Source of the DNA: Liriodendron chinense
Lineage: Eukaryota; Streptophyta; Magnoliopsida; Magnoliales; Magnoliaceae
Length of the DNA: 64,000 nucleotides
NCBI GenBank assembly: GCA_003013855.2
Contig: ML058476.1
Span: 1,134,011 to 1,198,010, forward strand
Direction: 5' to 3'
A model generated the notes under the pieces. The model did not search any database. It was not told the DNA's origin and worked only from the letters and a program-made list of their open reading frames with translations. The translations under genes were made by a program, and so were the position numbers. Below are positions 22,833 through 34,795 of this stretch, piece after piece. Every line of letters begins with the position of its first letter. Position 1 is the stretch's first letter.

Positions 22833-23560
22833 AAATGTGGCCATCTCACCTAAAAAATGTAAAAACATTTTTTTTTTTAGAAAAATGTACACGCGGCCTG
22901 TTTGGTAAACTCCTTAATAATGAGTTTCATGGCATTTTAATTAATCATAATTGTCTATTAGTGATTTGATTGCTGGGTGTGATGATTATTTTATCCTTAT
23001 CAGTAGGAAATATGATTGGGACCACTTAGTAAAGAAAATGGAGGAAAATTAGGAAGCACTCTAAAAATATACTATCCATTTAAATGATGCAAAAGAAACT
23101 ACAATTAACCGACCATCAACAGGCCCGGTCCCACATGCTAGAGAAATGAAGCCAAGCACATGATATGTGGTATGGGTTCGAACCAACAGCCTCAGGAAGG
23201 AATATCGAATGAAGCTACCAACACACCAAGAACTGTGCATTAATTTCATTTTTAAATATTTGTCATTATCAGAAATATTCTTTTTTTCTTTTTTTTTATG
23301 AAATACCGAATCGAGTCAAATAAAGATTCAGTTGAGTCACCAAGGCCAACCAACCCAGGGAGGCCACACATGTGACGCTTAAGGGTCTGTATGTTTGCCC
23401 TTAAAAATGAGTTGATCTCATTTTATTTAATCCTAATTATTGTTTTTAGTAGGGATTGAAAATATAACCAACAAAGGCTTAATTCTAATGTATAATTTCA
23501 ATTAAATAAAATGAGATCTGATGTGATCATCCAATCTGTTTAGATATCTGGTCAGGAAAC
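22833..23560. other. Repeat-rich intergenic DNA with a possible SINE
   Basis: 23090-23235 read on the minus strand has ggttcgaacccatacc, a good RNA polymerase III B box, preceded by tgtgttggtagcttcattc as a weak A box. That suggests an old tRNA-derived SINE. The flanking AT-rich pieces at 22890-23000 and 23385-23520 contain gcctgtttggtaaa-type ends common in plant MITEs. Confidence 0.35.
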
Positions 23561-24196
23561 GTTTCAAATGGCCCACCATTGCGGTGACCTGGATTGATCT
23601 ACATACTGCCTTAGGTACGGTGGATGTGTGCTAGAGTAGTGATTGCTAATTCTTCCATCTCTTGAATTTATGAGGAAGTCCAACGAAGCAGAGAACTAAC
23701 TCTCTGGCTTATCCATTTTAGCTTTCTCGGGTCCTATCCTTCAAGGCTAGAGTTGCAATCTCCACAAGGAACTGTTACACCAAACTTCCACGCTAAAATA
23801 AACAGGTTTGCTGGGAGACATACTACACGCATCACAATATGCACATGATTTGGACAGTTTCGATTGGCATACATTAAATGCAATATGCACATTGCTTCTA
23901 TGTATACTCTTGCTCCTTAATAGGAAATAGGGTGGTTACTTGATACTCCATCAGAGTGTAATGCTTGATACACAGGCACTCAGAAATTGCACACATGGCA
24001 TGCATTCACTAAACGAACAGAATTATAGAACTCATTGTCTCCAAGTCACGAACCCAAAATCAGATTGGTTGATTGGTTGAGCAATCCTAACCTCTGATCC
24101 ATGAGGACTTGTGTCTCGAAATAGGACATTGGATGCTTTTCGATTTTCACTGTCCAATAATGTCCACAATCCAATATTCAATTTCAGATTAGTTTT
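23561..24196 (+). promoter_or_regulatory. Distal 5' region of RNase gene A, homologous to that of gene B
   Basis: Blocks such as catgatttggacagtttc and ggtggatgtg(t/c)(g/a)ct(a/g)gagtagtg occur in the same order at 39645-40100 ahead of gene B. This shows that the duplication unit included upstream DNA. Homology breaks at about 23916 and resumes near 24880. Confidence 0.6.
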
Positions 24197-24818
24197 TGTT
24201 GGGAAAGCTAATAGCAGAAGCGGAAGTCTAACTCGCAGAGTAATGCGAGATCAAATGAGAAACAATATGAAATCAAACCACACAAAAGCATTCACCAGAA
24301 GAGAATCTAATTTTACGTGGAAAAACCCGTCAACGGGTAAAAAACCACGGCACAAAGTAATCTACTATAAATAAACAGAAGATTACAAAGATTGACAGCC
24401 CACAAGCAAAGAAAACAGAGAAAACCTAAGTTCTCTCTCTTACACAAACACATCTCCCATCTTCCTAACGCAATTAAGAAACCTTGGACACCTTAGAATA
24501 CCATCTAAGTCCGGATACATGCCATATATATACCAAGAATCCCGAAGATAAAAACATCTTACGCACTACCGCGTAATGCATAAGAAACCACGTGCACAGT
24601 CAACCGGTCGCACCTTGCACAGAAACAATCTAGAGGAGAAACACCGACACGCTGCCTCACTGCCGACTGGTCGGAGCCCCTTGCAAACCGGTCGGCCGAC
24701 CGGTCTGGGCACTCAAAACTATCCAGCCTTCCTTTGTACATCTAGGCCACGCAGCCAGACTAGTCACCCAACCACTCTGAGCACTTAAACCCGCACATAT
24801 TTGAAGGCTCATCCAACG
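24197..24818 (-). mobile_element. Solo LTR of the Copia family, in the promoter of RNase gene A
   Basis: 622 bp aligning with the LTRs at 750-1400 and 2853-3470: tgttgggaaagcta at the left, ctcatccaacg at the right, and the accggtcggccgaccggt block near 24695. It is flanked by gtttt (24192-24196) and gtttc (24819-24823), an imperfect 5-bp target duplication, as expected after LTR-LTR recombination. It ends 118 bp upstream of the TATA box. Confidence 0.8.
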
Positions 24819-24902
24819 GTTTCTAGGTGCCTGTGTATTATCCATCACAGTATGCCAGAGTAATAAGGCTTTTCTCTGTGGAATTACTCCTCAACATTCA
24901 CT

Positions 24903-24910
24903 GTATATGC
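24903..24910. promoter_or_regulatory. P1BS-like element of RNase gene A
   Basis: GTATATGC fits GNATATNC, the palindromic site bound by PHR1-type phosphate-starvation regulators. It lies 25 bp upstream of the TATA box; gene B has GAATATGC at the matching place. Class I S-like RNases such as RNS1 and RNase LE are phosphate-starvation inducible, so a functional site is plausible. Confidence 0.5.
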
Positions 24911-24935
24911 CAACCAATATCCTCGTAGCTCTGCC

Positions 24936-24944
24936 TATAAAATA
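24936..24944 (+). promoter_or_regulatory. TATA box of RNase gene A
   Basis: TATAAAATA, 80 bp upstream of the start codon. The sequence between is similar to the corresponding region of gene B. Confidence 0.8.
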
Positions 24945-25015
24945 GAGCTATTGAGATAGCAATTCCACACCATCGAAACCCACAAAAGAGAAGTCATTTC
25001 CAAGAGGAAGAAACC

Positions 25016-28000
25016 ATGAAATCCAATGTGGCAATCCTTCATGTTATGCTAGCATCCGTTCTTGTAATTCTGTCGAAAGCCCAAGATTTTGATTTCTTCT
25101 ACTTTGTTCAACAGGTGATTCCTCTCTCCATTACATCTTTCCGTATATATTTGCATTCTTTTTCTCCACTAAATTTAGCTAGAATTCTATTAAACAACAT
25201 AATGGCTCCTCTATTTTCCATTCAGTGGCCTGGGTCCTATTGTGACACCAAGCGAAGTTGTTGCTACCCCACATCTGGGAAGCCTGCGGCAGATTTCGGC
25301 ATTCATGGACTTTGGCCAAATTACAATGATGGATCATACCCATCCAATTGTGACTCTGAGAGCCGTTTTGATGCATCGGAGGTATGTTTACAATCAATCA
25401 ATTGAAGGAAATATTCCATTGAGAGAGCAGATGCACTAGAGAGAGACCACATGTCCTGGAAGATCAGAAGATCTCAATAACATTCTTCTTTAACTTGCAA
25501 ACTTATTTTTTTATTGTCGAAGAATTCGACGCCACAATATAAATTGCAAAGGATTAGTCAACACATTTTAAAATTTATCAATCCAATATATCTTGAAAAA
25601 GTTTAGGTGCATTTTTTTGTTTCTATTTCTTCATAAGGCTGGAAATATGCTTTTATACTAAGAGGATGGATTTTTTTTTTTTTTTTTCTCTCGCTTAATT
25701 ATCTGATACAGCAGTTGTATCACAAGTTATGATACATCCATTTTTTTCCTGCCAGCATGTCACATGTGTATAATATTCTATCTGTAAAAGCATAATATTC
25801 TATGAGTAAAAGCACTGGGTGACACCACAATGATGGTCCCATATCAAAATTAGACAGATCCACTCATCGATGTGGACATAACATCAAAATCACTATGTCT
25901 CACCTGCTAGCCTAGTTGGAAGAGGATCACTAGGCATCTCAACAGTGGGTCTCAAGTTCAAGTGCTAAGGAGACACACTAACCCCACCAGTGGGTGGGCA
26001 TATTGTTTGACTAACCGTGTGGGTGCTGCGTAGCTAACAAGGTGAGTGCATTGCATGACTAACAAAAAAAAAAAAAAAAAACATTCATGGTAGATACAAT
26101 GGTATAACTCAGTGCACTGATGTGGCCTACTCAATGAGTGGACCGACCTGATTATTTTTTCCAGGTAATACTCATGGAGCGGGCTACCTTTTGCACGGAT
26201 TGGATATTCTACACGTGTGACACATTGGTGAAAAAATGAAATGGTGTATTGTAACTTAAGATAACTGCTGAATCTAATCCCTTCTCATATATCGCGTAGT
26301 TCAATTTTCTTGCCGTTGCTTTTTCCTTATTCTTTGTTATTCATTTTTAAGATCTTTGTGAATACGCTTAATGTTGAAACTCCTGAATTATTGAATTTGG
26401 TATATAAATATTGCTACCCATATATCTTTGTATCACGCAGCCAGATAAATTCATGGCCGTCCAATTGCAATATTACCCGATGCACACTGATATTTTGGAT
26501 TTTAACTAGTTGAAGGGCCAGATGTCTCATTTTATGCATTTTATAGGATGGGAACGGAGAAGGTTGGTTTTCCTCTCCTGGAATAGGGGAGAGTTGTGTT
26601 AAAAAATAAAACTGAGACAATGAAAGACGAGCCGCAAAATGACAAAAAAGATTCCTTTGCCGAATCTCTGTCCAAGTTCGGATTGAGCTACTTTGGATTT
26701 GATCCTTACCCTTGAAGCAAAGCTTACTTCAGGTTTACCCCAATTCAATCGGATGCGGAATGCGTCCTACCCACCCTTCTCCAGCTAGGAATGGCAAGGG
26801 CTCCGAGTGGCCACCGTGAGGTATGGATGTACAACCACTTCTACATGGAATTTTATGGAGCAAGCAGTACCAAAAACCAGGCAGATCCAAGTCACAGGTG
26901 GATCACAAAATGTGGATTAAACTCTTACCGTTGAAAACTTCTTGAGGGTCACATAAGTTTTGGATCAAGATTATATTTGTTTTTTTCCCTTCATCCAGGA
27001 CTATATAGCTTTATGAATAGATTGGATGGAAAATAAACAATACGGTGAGACCTAGGAATGTTTCAACAGTAAGCATCATTATGAACTACACTTCCTGTGG
27101 TGTGGTCCACATGTGTCTTTGATTTGCCTTAGTTTTGGTCCTTCTCTATAAAATTCCATGGAAAAATAGATGGATGGTGTGGATAACACCCATATATCAC
27201 TGTGGCCACTCGGAGCCCCTTCCCGTTCCTAGCTGGAGACCCGCGGGGTAGGACGCAATCCGCGTCGCTCCAATCCGTCCACGTGACCATGCTTGTTACT
27301 GTTATGCTGGTTTGCAAATCCCTCCTCTGTCCGGGAGCGGGTTAGGTGAGACCCCGGATTCACCGTGGTAGGTGGGACCCCTGAGTGAGGGGCCAACTGT
27401 GATGTATGTGACTACATCTACGCTGTCCACCATCCATATTGAAAGATCATTTTAGGGCTTGATCCAAAAATGAAGCAGCTCCAAATCTCATATTGACCAT
27501 AGTACAGGAATTGGATCAAGATGTTATTTGTGTGATGATATCTTCATCCAAGTGTTCATGACATTATCAACAGGTTGGATGGCAAATAAACATTCCAATG
27601 AAAACTTATGACGTATTTAATGGTGAGGATTCAATCACGCTATTTCCTGTGGTGTGGCAGCTTCATTCTTTTGGGATCATGTCCTAGAATGAGCTTTCAA
27701 AATGGTTGGCCTGGGTGGATTTGAGGCACATGATACATCACTGTGAGCCCCACACTCAAGGATCCCACCCACCTTCACTTTAGGGCATGATTCGAGCCCC
27801 ATTTGAAAATTCTTCAGGCTTACCTCAATCTACTGCGTCCATGGCAAACATGCTACACGTGCACGAGATCCAGATTCGTTGGCCGATTCGTCCTACTGTT
27901 TATGGGCAAAGTCCCAAAAGTAAAAAATAAATCTTAGTGGTTGGATCAATCACCTATAAAATGGATGGCGGAAAGCATCCAATACGCAAAGATGGTTTGT

Positions 28001-29395
28001 GGGGCCCACCATGTCCTCAATATAAAATATGCTCCCTCTAATCAGGTGATAACCCTTATTTTCACAATACATACAAGATGGCAATCTTAAATAAACAGGG
28101 GGTGGGTGTACTACCAGTGGTATGTGTTTACAAACCCAAGATAAAATAAAAAAATTCTATGAATTACTGCATTCGGAATAATGTATATTTTTACCAAAGA
28201 TCTTTAAATTTATACCGTGTGGCCTGCTTGAACTTTGGATGTGGCTGATTTTTTTAGACATTCTCTTAATTCTTGTGAGTTACACCTGATTAATGAGTTT
28301 AATGAAAAATAAACCATAGCGGCCACACAAACCTATGGTTAGCATCATGTCCCCATTGCTCCCTATGGTGTGACCCACCTGATTTACTTAAGTGTCTATT
28401 TTTTGTCCTCATGGCCTAGCATCGAGAATAGAACGTCATGGACGGTGGACTTCACTTATACAACATGGTGGGCCCCACAGAGCTGGGTGTGTTTTAACTT
28501 TTACGCCCCGCATGATAGAAGTGTATTAGAGGACACGGGTCCGAAAATCACAAGGCTTCCTACTTAGCATTTTATTTTTGGCCGACCATTTGGTAGCCAC
28601 CAACTGAATAGTCAGTACTTAATTTGTAAGGAACGCAACAGAGTGTGCGAACTGACGTTTTCATTGTTATCTTGTGACCGTAGATCAAGGATCTGACCAA
28701 TAAGTTGCAAACGGACTGGCCTACTCTTGCGTGTCCAAGTAGCAATGGCATCAAGTTCTGGTCACACGAGTGGCAGAAGCATGGCACGTGCTCCGAGTCC
28801 GTCCTTAACCAACACGGGTACTTCCGGGCAGCACTCAACCTCAAAAAACAAGCGAATCTCCTCCAAATACTGAAGGACGCAGGTAACGGGAAGACAAACC
28901 CGAATTTTTATTATCATCATCATCATTGTTTTCTACTGCTTTTACTGATTATGGATTTAAAACTCGGACGAGTCGACTCGGACTCGGCAGGACCCGATGT
29001 GGCAAAAATCAACAAGTCAAATCGGGCTAATTCATTCCTGACTCGGGCGAGTTGCGACTCAACCCAACACTGGATGAGTCGATCCGAGTCGCCTTAGTGT
29101 TTAGCCATGTTCCTGACTATCTATCTTCTGTTCAGGGATTGAACCGGATGATCGATTTTACAATCTAAGCAGCATAAGCACGGCTATAAGAGAAGCAACT
29201 GGTTACACACCAGGTATAGAGTGCAATGTGGATGAAGATGGTAACCATCAGTTGTTTCAGATCTATGTGTGTGTTGACACTTCCGGATCGAACTTCATCA
29301 AGTGCCCTGTTCTGCCAAGGAGTAGGTGTTCCTCACAAAAGATCCAGTTCCCTTCTTTCAAAGGGGAAGAACGAAGAAGAGATGGAGAACTCTAA
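25016..29395 (+). CDS. S-like ribonuclease T2, gene A
   Basis: Four exons: 25016-25114, 25226-25381, 28684-28882 and 29136-29395, with GT-AG introns in phases 0, 0 and 1, encoding 237 residues. Residues 1-23 are a signal peptide; the mature protein should begin near QDFDFFYFVQQ. Both T2 active-site segments are intact: CAS I FGIHGLWPNY and CAS II FWSHEWQKHGTC, giving the two catalytic His with Glu and Lys. Ten Cys sit in the S-like pattern. The enzyme cleaves RNA endonucleolytically via 2',3'-cyclic phosphates and should be secreted or vacuolar. Multi-exon structure favours class I S-like RNase (RNS1/RNase LE type) over an S-locus RNase. The second intron is 3.3 kb and filled with transposons. 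Unlike gene B, the frame runs 11 residues beyond FPSF (KGEERRRDGEL). It is probably functional, provided the large intron splices. Confidence 0.92.
25893..26082 (+). mobile_element. tRNA-derived SINE in intron 2 of gene A
   Basis: A-box-like tagcctagttggaagagg, then a B-box-like ggtctcaagttcaagtgc, a body with gtgggtgggcatattg, and a run of 18 A at its 3' end. This is the classical arrangement of a plant SINE. Confidence 0.65.
26780..27239. mobile_element. Foldback MITE in intron 2 of gene A
   Basis: Ends are ctccagctaggaatggcaag and, inverted, cccgttcctagctggag. A gctccgagtggccac arm is repeated as gtggccactcggagc at the far end. Confidence 0.8.
27371..27769. mobile_element. Second foldback MITE in intron 2 of gene A
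   Basis: Left ggtgggacccctgagtgagg, right cactcaaggatcccacc; the inverted arms are about 60 bp. It lies 130 bp from the previous element; between them is gggagcgggttaggtgagac, a motif also seen at 51170 and 59700. Confidence 0.75.
28190..28490. repeat. Foldback of the second family in intron 2 of gene A
   Basis: Similar to 18790-19160, with gtgtaactcacc / ggtgtgacccacctg pieces and a gtgggccccacagagct terminus. Confidence 0.5.
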
Positions 29396-29465
29396 TGGTC
29401 TTCATTCAACGTTGTTTTCTTACTTCTCTCTTCTGAAATTGAGAGAAATAATTGGTGTTGCTACT

Positions 29466-29471
29466 AATAAA
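29466..29471 (+). terminator. Poly(A) signal of RNase gene A
   Basis: AATAAA 70 bp after the stop codon, in the stretch aataaaaatggaattgaaatg; gene B has the same context at 42575. Confidence 0.7.
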
Positions 29472-29581
29472 AATGGAATTGAAATGCACCAAATGTAACA
29501 TTCATGCTAGTACCTTCTTTCAAATTTCAACTAAAATCTCTACTTAGTTTAAAGGGCTATTTTTCAGTAACGGTTAGAAAG

Positions 29582-29883
29582 TAGGGCTTCACACCCAAAA
29601 GGTTAACCTCCTATGTGGAGTGACCCCAGAGTATATCAATCTCCTTCGTCATCCCCTTCAGCCTATGTGGTACTAACCCAACAACCCCCTTTGGTTCTCC
29701 GCTTACCCCCCTCGCATTATGGGTCCTAGGGCATGGGCGCCACCATGGCATAGGCCTGGACAGATAGCCTAGCGATGATACCAGTGTTGTGTCACACCCG
29801 AAAGATTAATCCCCTAGGTGGAGTGACCCCAGAGTATATCAAGCTCCATCATCCCCTCCAGCTGATGTGGGACTAACCCAACA
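29582..29883 (-). mobile_element. TRIM element (miniature LTR retrotransposon), 302 bp
   Basis: Two direct repeats of about 100 bp (29582-29683 and 29785-29883) share gagtgaccccagagtatatc and end in aacccaaca. On the minus strand the right repeat is the 5' LTR (tgttgggttagtcccaca...). It is followed after 1 bp by tggtatca, a tRNA-Met primer-binding site. Before the 3' LTR lies a purine-rich aaccaaagggggttg, a fair polypurine tract. The interior is 101 bp and non-coding. It sits 190 bp beyond the stop of RNase gene A. Confidence 0.75.
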
Positions 29884-29899
29884 CCGAAGAATCCTATAT

Positions 29900-31990
29900 T
29901 TATAGTCATTCATTTGTTCAAGGGCAGGGCACGATTTTGCGCATGGGACCCACATGTTTGGCTATCCAGACCATTTATCACATATGGCCTATAATGGATG
30001 GGAAAAGCATTAATTGGAAGATGTTTAACACTACCATTGGAGGTATAAAAATAAACAGCTGTGGCAAATGTACAGAAATCGTACATGCTGTGAGATTACA
30101 ACATAAATGGCAGAGATCTCGCACATGTGTCCTGTTGCTACATGGGGCCCACATGCATGGCTATTTAGAATATACAGACAGTGGAGCTCAATGCGGCCTA
30201 ACATTCCAAATAATGGTGGAAGACGAGATGGTTAAGATCCGTTTCAACCTGCAAAATTAGTGGCTTAAGAACTTCCCATGTGTTTGCAATGCGTGCTATG
30301 CTTCATCCACAATGGGGCCCACAATTTGGACGGTCCAGACATCCTTTCATATATTCCACGCATGAGCAGGTCAAGCACCACAACTTAAGGAATGGTGCCG
30401 AACTAGTCCTACCCTTTCTGCCAGTTACAGTTATGCATGATACAAGTTGAATGGTATAAATAGTGAAAGTCTACATGCGCCAATGTGGCACTTGAATGTG
30501 GGATCTCATTTGTGTGCTACATGTATAATAGATAAAATAATAGATAAAAGGACCACAACTTAGAAAATGGTGATGAACTATTAATATAGTCTCACCACTC
30601 ACCACAAACCGGGAATAATTTAGCCTTGGAAGAATGCACTTAGCAACTGTAGAAATGGTGCTTGAATGATACAAGTTGGATGGTCCAAATAATGTGACGC
30701 TGGAAAGGATGTGTTGAGGTTGATCAATCATCCCCCTCGAGTGATAGATTCCTTGAATTCACAAGGCACTCTTAAATCCACAAAAGAATTCTCGAATTCA
30801 CAAGACAAATTTGATAAAAATCAAAATTTTATTAATAATAATATCATTAATCATAAAAAAATGAGCTTAAAAGAGTTTATTTATCTCTTAAAAATCCTAA
30901 AACGTAATTTAGAGAGTCCTAAATAAATAAATAAAAAATGCACAAATCAATGTCATCCGTCAATCGTTGTCGATCGGTTGGGTGATTGGTCGATCAATTG
31001 ATTGAGGAGGGCAAAAACTGCCCAGCAATAATTTGAATTTTTCAGATTAATTTCGATTGATTGACCTGGTTAATCTATTGGTCGGTCGACTCAATCAGTT
31101 GATCAATCGAATTATTCTAAATTTTGCCAATTTCTCTTAAGCTCCTTCTTTCTATCATCTCCATGAATGAATTCGCGACCCGTTTTACATCATAATGGGA
31201 ACTAGTGTGCCAATGTGCATGACTCGTGCCTTTGGGATTTGGCATGCTCATCTAGGTTCCATATATTGTGTCTTAAAAGATTTGACATGCTCATCTAGGT
31301 CAACCCTTGTGCACATCCGTTTTTTAAAAAGAGGTGGACTGAAATCTCAATGGTATAGATCCTCTAATTAAAAGGAGGCACACAATGACCCTGTTGGAGA
31401 ATATATTAAATATTCAAATACCGCTTTAATACCATGTCAAGTAAAACAGTTGATCTAAAATCTCGAGCCCTTAGAAGATGGTGTATCAACTTATATAAAT
31501 GGACTTTGAAGATTTTCCTTTTCATAAAGGGAGGGAATGGGAGAAAAGGACTTTAGATGAAGTTGGGGTAACCTCATCTCATATCTCTCCCTCGTCCCAA
31601 CTTAATAGTAGAGAGATCTATAAAAGATTGAATTTACAAGAGAAACTTTAGAGGAAGAGCACTAGAATCCACCAATCCTCCATACTTTTTTTTTCTGCTT
31701 GGCATGCATGTGCCATGTCGGCATTGCTTAAGGAAAAAGGACTGAAAGTCCTAGCATAACATGCGATTGTGTGCTGAGGAGTCGCTTTTTCTAACGTGGG
31801 CGAAATGAGGGCGAAATGACTCAACGTGCATTATATCTACCCTACACATGAGGTATGCCACCCCGCCTTTGGCCTTGGTTCCAAAAAGCAAGCCATGTTC
31901 CTTTTCATCCTGACTAGCACGTCGAATGAATGAACTGAGATGGTACATGAACACGGACTCGGATTCAGTAGTGGCCCCTCCTCGGTACTA
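29900..31990. other. Unassigned intergenic DNA
   Basis: 29935-30330 has repeated tggggcccaca(t/a) and catggctat motifs but no family that I recognise. 30715-31140 has gaattcacaag repeats and cgatcgattga-type runs, perhaps an LTR fragment. 31400-31700 is non-coding, with ctgttggagaatat at 31399. No credible gene. Confidence 0.35.
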
Positions 31991-32440
31991 ATCAAAGCTC
32001 TGTGAGGCCCACCTTGAAGTATGTGCTTTATCCATGCCATCCATCTATTTTTCCAGATCATTTAAGGGGGTCAGATAAAAAATGAGACAGATCCAAAGGT
32101 CAAATGAACCACACCAAAGGAAATAGTAAGGATTGAACTGCTCACAATTGAAAGCTTATTGCGGACCACAGAAGTTTTAGATCAAGCTGATTTTTGTTTT
32201 TTTTCCCTTCATCCAGCTTTATGTAACTTTATGAACAGGTTGGATGGCTAATAAATATTACAGTAAGCCCTAGGAAGACTTCAACAGTGGGCGACATTAT
32301 CCCACTGCTTCCCACAATGTGGTTTACTTGAGCTTTGAATCTGCCTAATTTTTTTATTCATGCTCTAAAATGAAACGGCAAAAATGAATGGACGACATGG
32401 CTAAAACAAATATATCATGGTGAGCCCCACAGAGCTTTTC
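31990..32440. repeat. Foldback MITE
   Basis: Left agctctgtgaggcccacctt, right ggtgagccccacagagct, with the standard interior (agatccaaaggtcaaatg). Confidence 0.7.
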
Positions 32441-33597
32441 TAGTATTGATGCCTGGTACTGGAGGGGTCACCACCAAATCCGAGTCCAGTGGCTGACACC
32501 AAATTAATGAAGTGCATGCCGGTCCCAACTGTTTCTTATATGAGGTGGCCGGCGTGAGTTTGGCTCCTCATGAATTTTCAATATATTTAGCACTTAGGTT
32601 ATTGTATTCATACCATTTTTAGGAGTCCCATCCAAGAGTTAGAAAATCATTTCAACGATCACATGCAGAGATGGTGAAAAGAAGCATGGTACTTTACACT
32701 TTGGGGCACGCCTTTATTCCCCAAAGGTGAATTAATATCAAACATGGACTGTCCAATTTATAGGCACATCTTCATTGGATTATAACCTGCAAATCACACC
32801 AACAGGATTAATTCTAACTATTTAATCAATTACCAAACTTTTAGTTGCTCAACAACAGCTCACCAAAATTCCACTGGTCCGTGGTTTTGGGGCAATCTAA
32901 TTGTTGTGAATTTTGGATGAGCTCTTATTCAGGATGGGAGCTATATCAAACATACTCCCAAAGGGATAATAGTTGCTTCCCTTTCATACATGCCAATTAT
33001 TCATGCAATAGAGCTCAGTTAAATATACATACATATGGCCTGGTTGAATAACTGAATTGAGAAGGTGTAATCTTCACTTTTATATTGAGACGGTGGGGAT
33101 AGCTCCTGCCAGACCATAATGGACCAATCACCCCTATATGGCCATCCAACTTATGGGTTACTATGGACACAAGGTTGCATTTATACAAAGCAGGAATATG
33201 CAATAGAATCAATTGGGTCTCACAATCCGTTGAATTAACAGGCCCTACATATAGATAGGCCATGCCCAAAGTCCTCATGAATCCAAAGCTTGTAGCCATC
33301 GAATAATTTGTACTTTTCCATTTACTTCTTGCAGTTTGAGAGCTCGGAAAATAAAAGAAGAGAGTGCCATTTTTTTTATTTTTTTTTAAACTTAATTTTC
33401 AACAAAAAATTTGGAGAGAACAAATTAAAAACAATGGAATGGTTGAGTCAACTTTTTAGGACTTTTTTTTATGGAATAATACATTCTTGAAAACTATTAA
33501 TCAAGGGAACACCCAATCAAAGGAGATCGCGGTTTTTTTCTTGAAAAGGAATTTTTCCACTCAAATACTTTCCAAGCTCCCACACCATAATCCATGG
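32441..33597. repeat. Dispersed repeat and unassigned DNA
   Basis: 32705-33205 resembles 13205-13415 (ccataatggaccaatcacc, gttgcattta). The rest is AT-rich with poly(T) runs and no gene. Confidence 0.45.
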
Positions 33598-33745
33598 CTC
33601 AAGTGGAAGATTGAGTGAAGATAACCTCATTTCAACACTAAGGTCTTGGTATCCATTCCCAAATGTGGAGGGTAGCTAACATTGTGGTGTGACTAACAGT
33701 GGGGTGTGAATGTACTAACAGTGGGGTGTGTGTTAAAGAATTGGA
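33598..33745 (+). mobile_element. SINE-like element
   Basis: Starts ccatggctcaagtggaagat (A-box-like), with ggtcttggtatccattccc (B-box-like). The same order of blocks occurs on the minus strand at 60125-60268 plus 62143-62166. The tail has a short duplication of actaacagtggggtgtg. Confidence 0.6.
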
Positions 33746-34795
33746 ATTGTGAATTTTTATTTATTTTTATTTTTTTATTATTATATTTCTGGGGAGGTTA
33801 CTCTCCACATTGGAACCCATTCGAGAAACAGTGTAGATGAACAATTCGTGGGCCACACTCGTTCAAATTCGAGGTCCAAGGGTACTGTGCATGATTTCAA
33901 GGTTCATACAGTTCTTGACTTAGGTATGCCTGCTTTCAACTAGGCCAGGCTGACCCGTGTCAGGCACTAGCACCAGCTTTGTTTGGGCTGGGCTCCGTTG
34001 AGTGTAAGGCCCATAATCTAGGCTCGGGCCTGAATCTTAGGCCCAATATATAAAAGGTCCCAAAGCCCAGATAGTTTGACTGGACCTATACCGACTTATT
34101 GCAATTAGACCAAGTATTCGGCCAGTAGATCCATAATAACCCTGCCAGCTAGTTGGATTGCAAGCTGGGGTTTTCCTCGACTCAGGTCCTTAGTTCATGG
34201 TTTCGGCGTGGACAAATTTCAGCCCATTCGGAGATTGTCCAGTTGCAAATCTATTAATTGCAGGCAAGGTTGTTAATGGCCAGGTGCAACAAAGACCAAT
34301 AGGTTTATCTGGGATGATTGACATCAACCTTAGCGATCCATCCGCAGGCCTGGGTCAATGTGTTGTGCTCCAGCAGTACTTGTTATAGCTAGGCTTTGCC
34401 TGGGCATGAATTATAGCTTGTTTATAGTTGTCATACTATGGTCCTCGGCCTGAAATTTAGGCCCGAGAGCCAAGCCCCAAAATCATTCCAGTACAAAAAG
34501 TAAACAGGCTTGATTCGAGCTCACCTGGACCAACCAGAACAATCCTACTAAGAGGTGCTATGGAGGCAACACTCTAGCGAACTGGCTGGAATCGATGCGA
34601 CTTCAAGTGCTCATGGTCGAAGTCATGACAATCTACATGCATTGGTGTTTCACTTATCTCAATGCATTGGAGGAACTACTCCAGGATGCTACTTCGACTC
34701 ATGGTCGACGTCATGACAAATGCCATGTATAATTTTCATGTTACAATTAAACCAAATGCAGGGTTTCAAGTTTCGGGAATCACAGTAACCAACGT
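33746..34795. other. Repeat-derived DNA rich in GGCCC
   Basis: 33945-34510 has ggcccgag/gcctgaa/taggccc motifs, as at 42780-43215 and 45545-45840, probably eroded foldbacks. 34560-34740 has two similar pieces around tcatggtcga(a/c)gtcatgaca. No gene. Confidence 0.35.

Larger units (their letters stand above)
25382..28683 (+). other. Intron 2 of RNase gene A, enlarged by transposons
   Basis: 3302 bp against 1269 bp in gene B. Ancestral parts align with gene B (e.g. ctggaataggggaga near 26576 and 41117). Additions include a SINE (25893-26082), two foldback MITEs (26780-27239, 27371-27769) and a second-family foldback (28190-28490). Confidence 0.7.

Noticed and set aside
29384..29395. DGEL end of RNase A as an ER-retention signal
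   Set aside because: It does not match K/HDEL, and plant T2 RNases are secreted or vacuolar; the tail is reported only as an extension.
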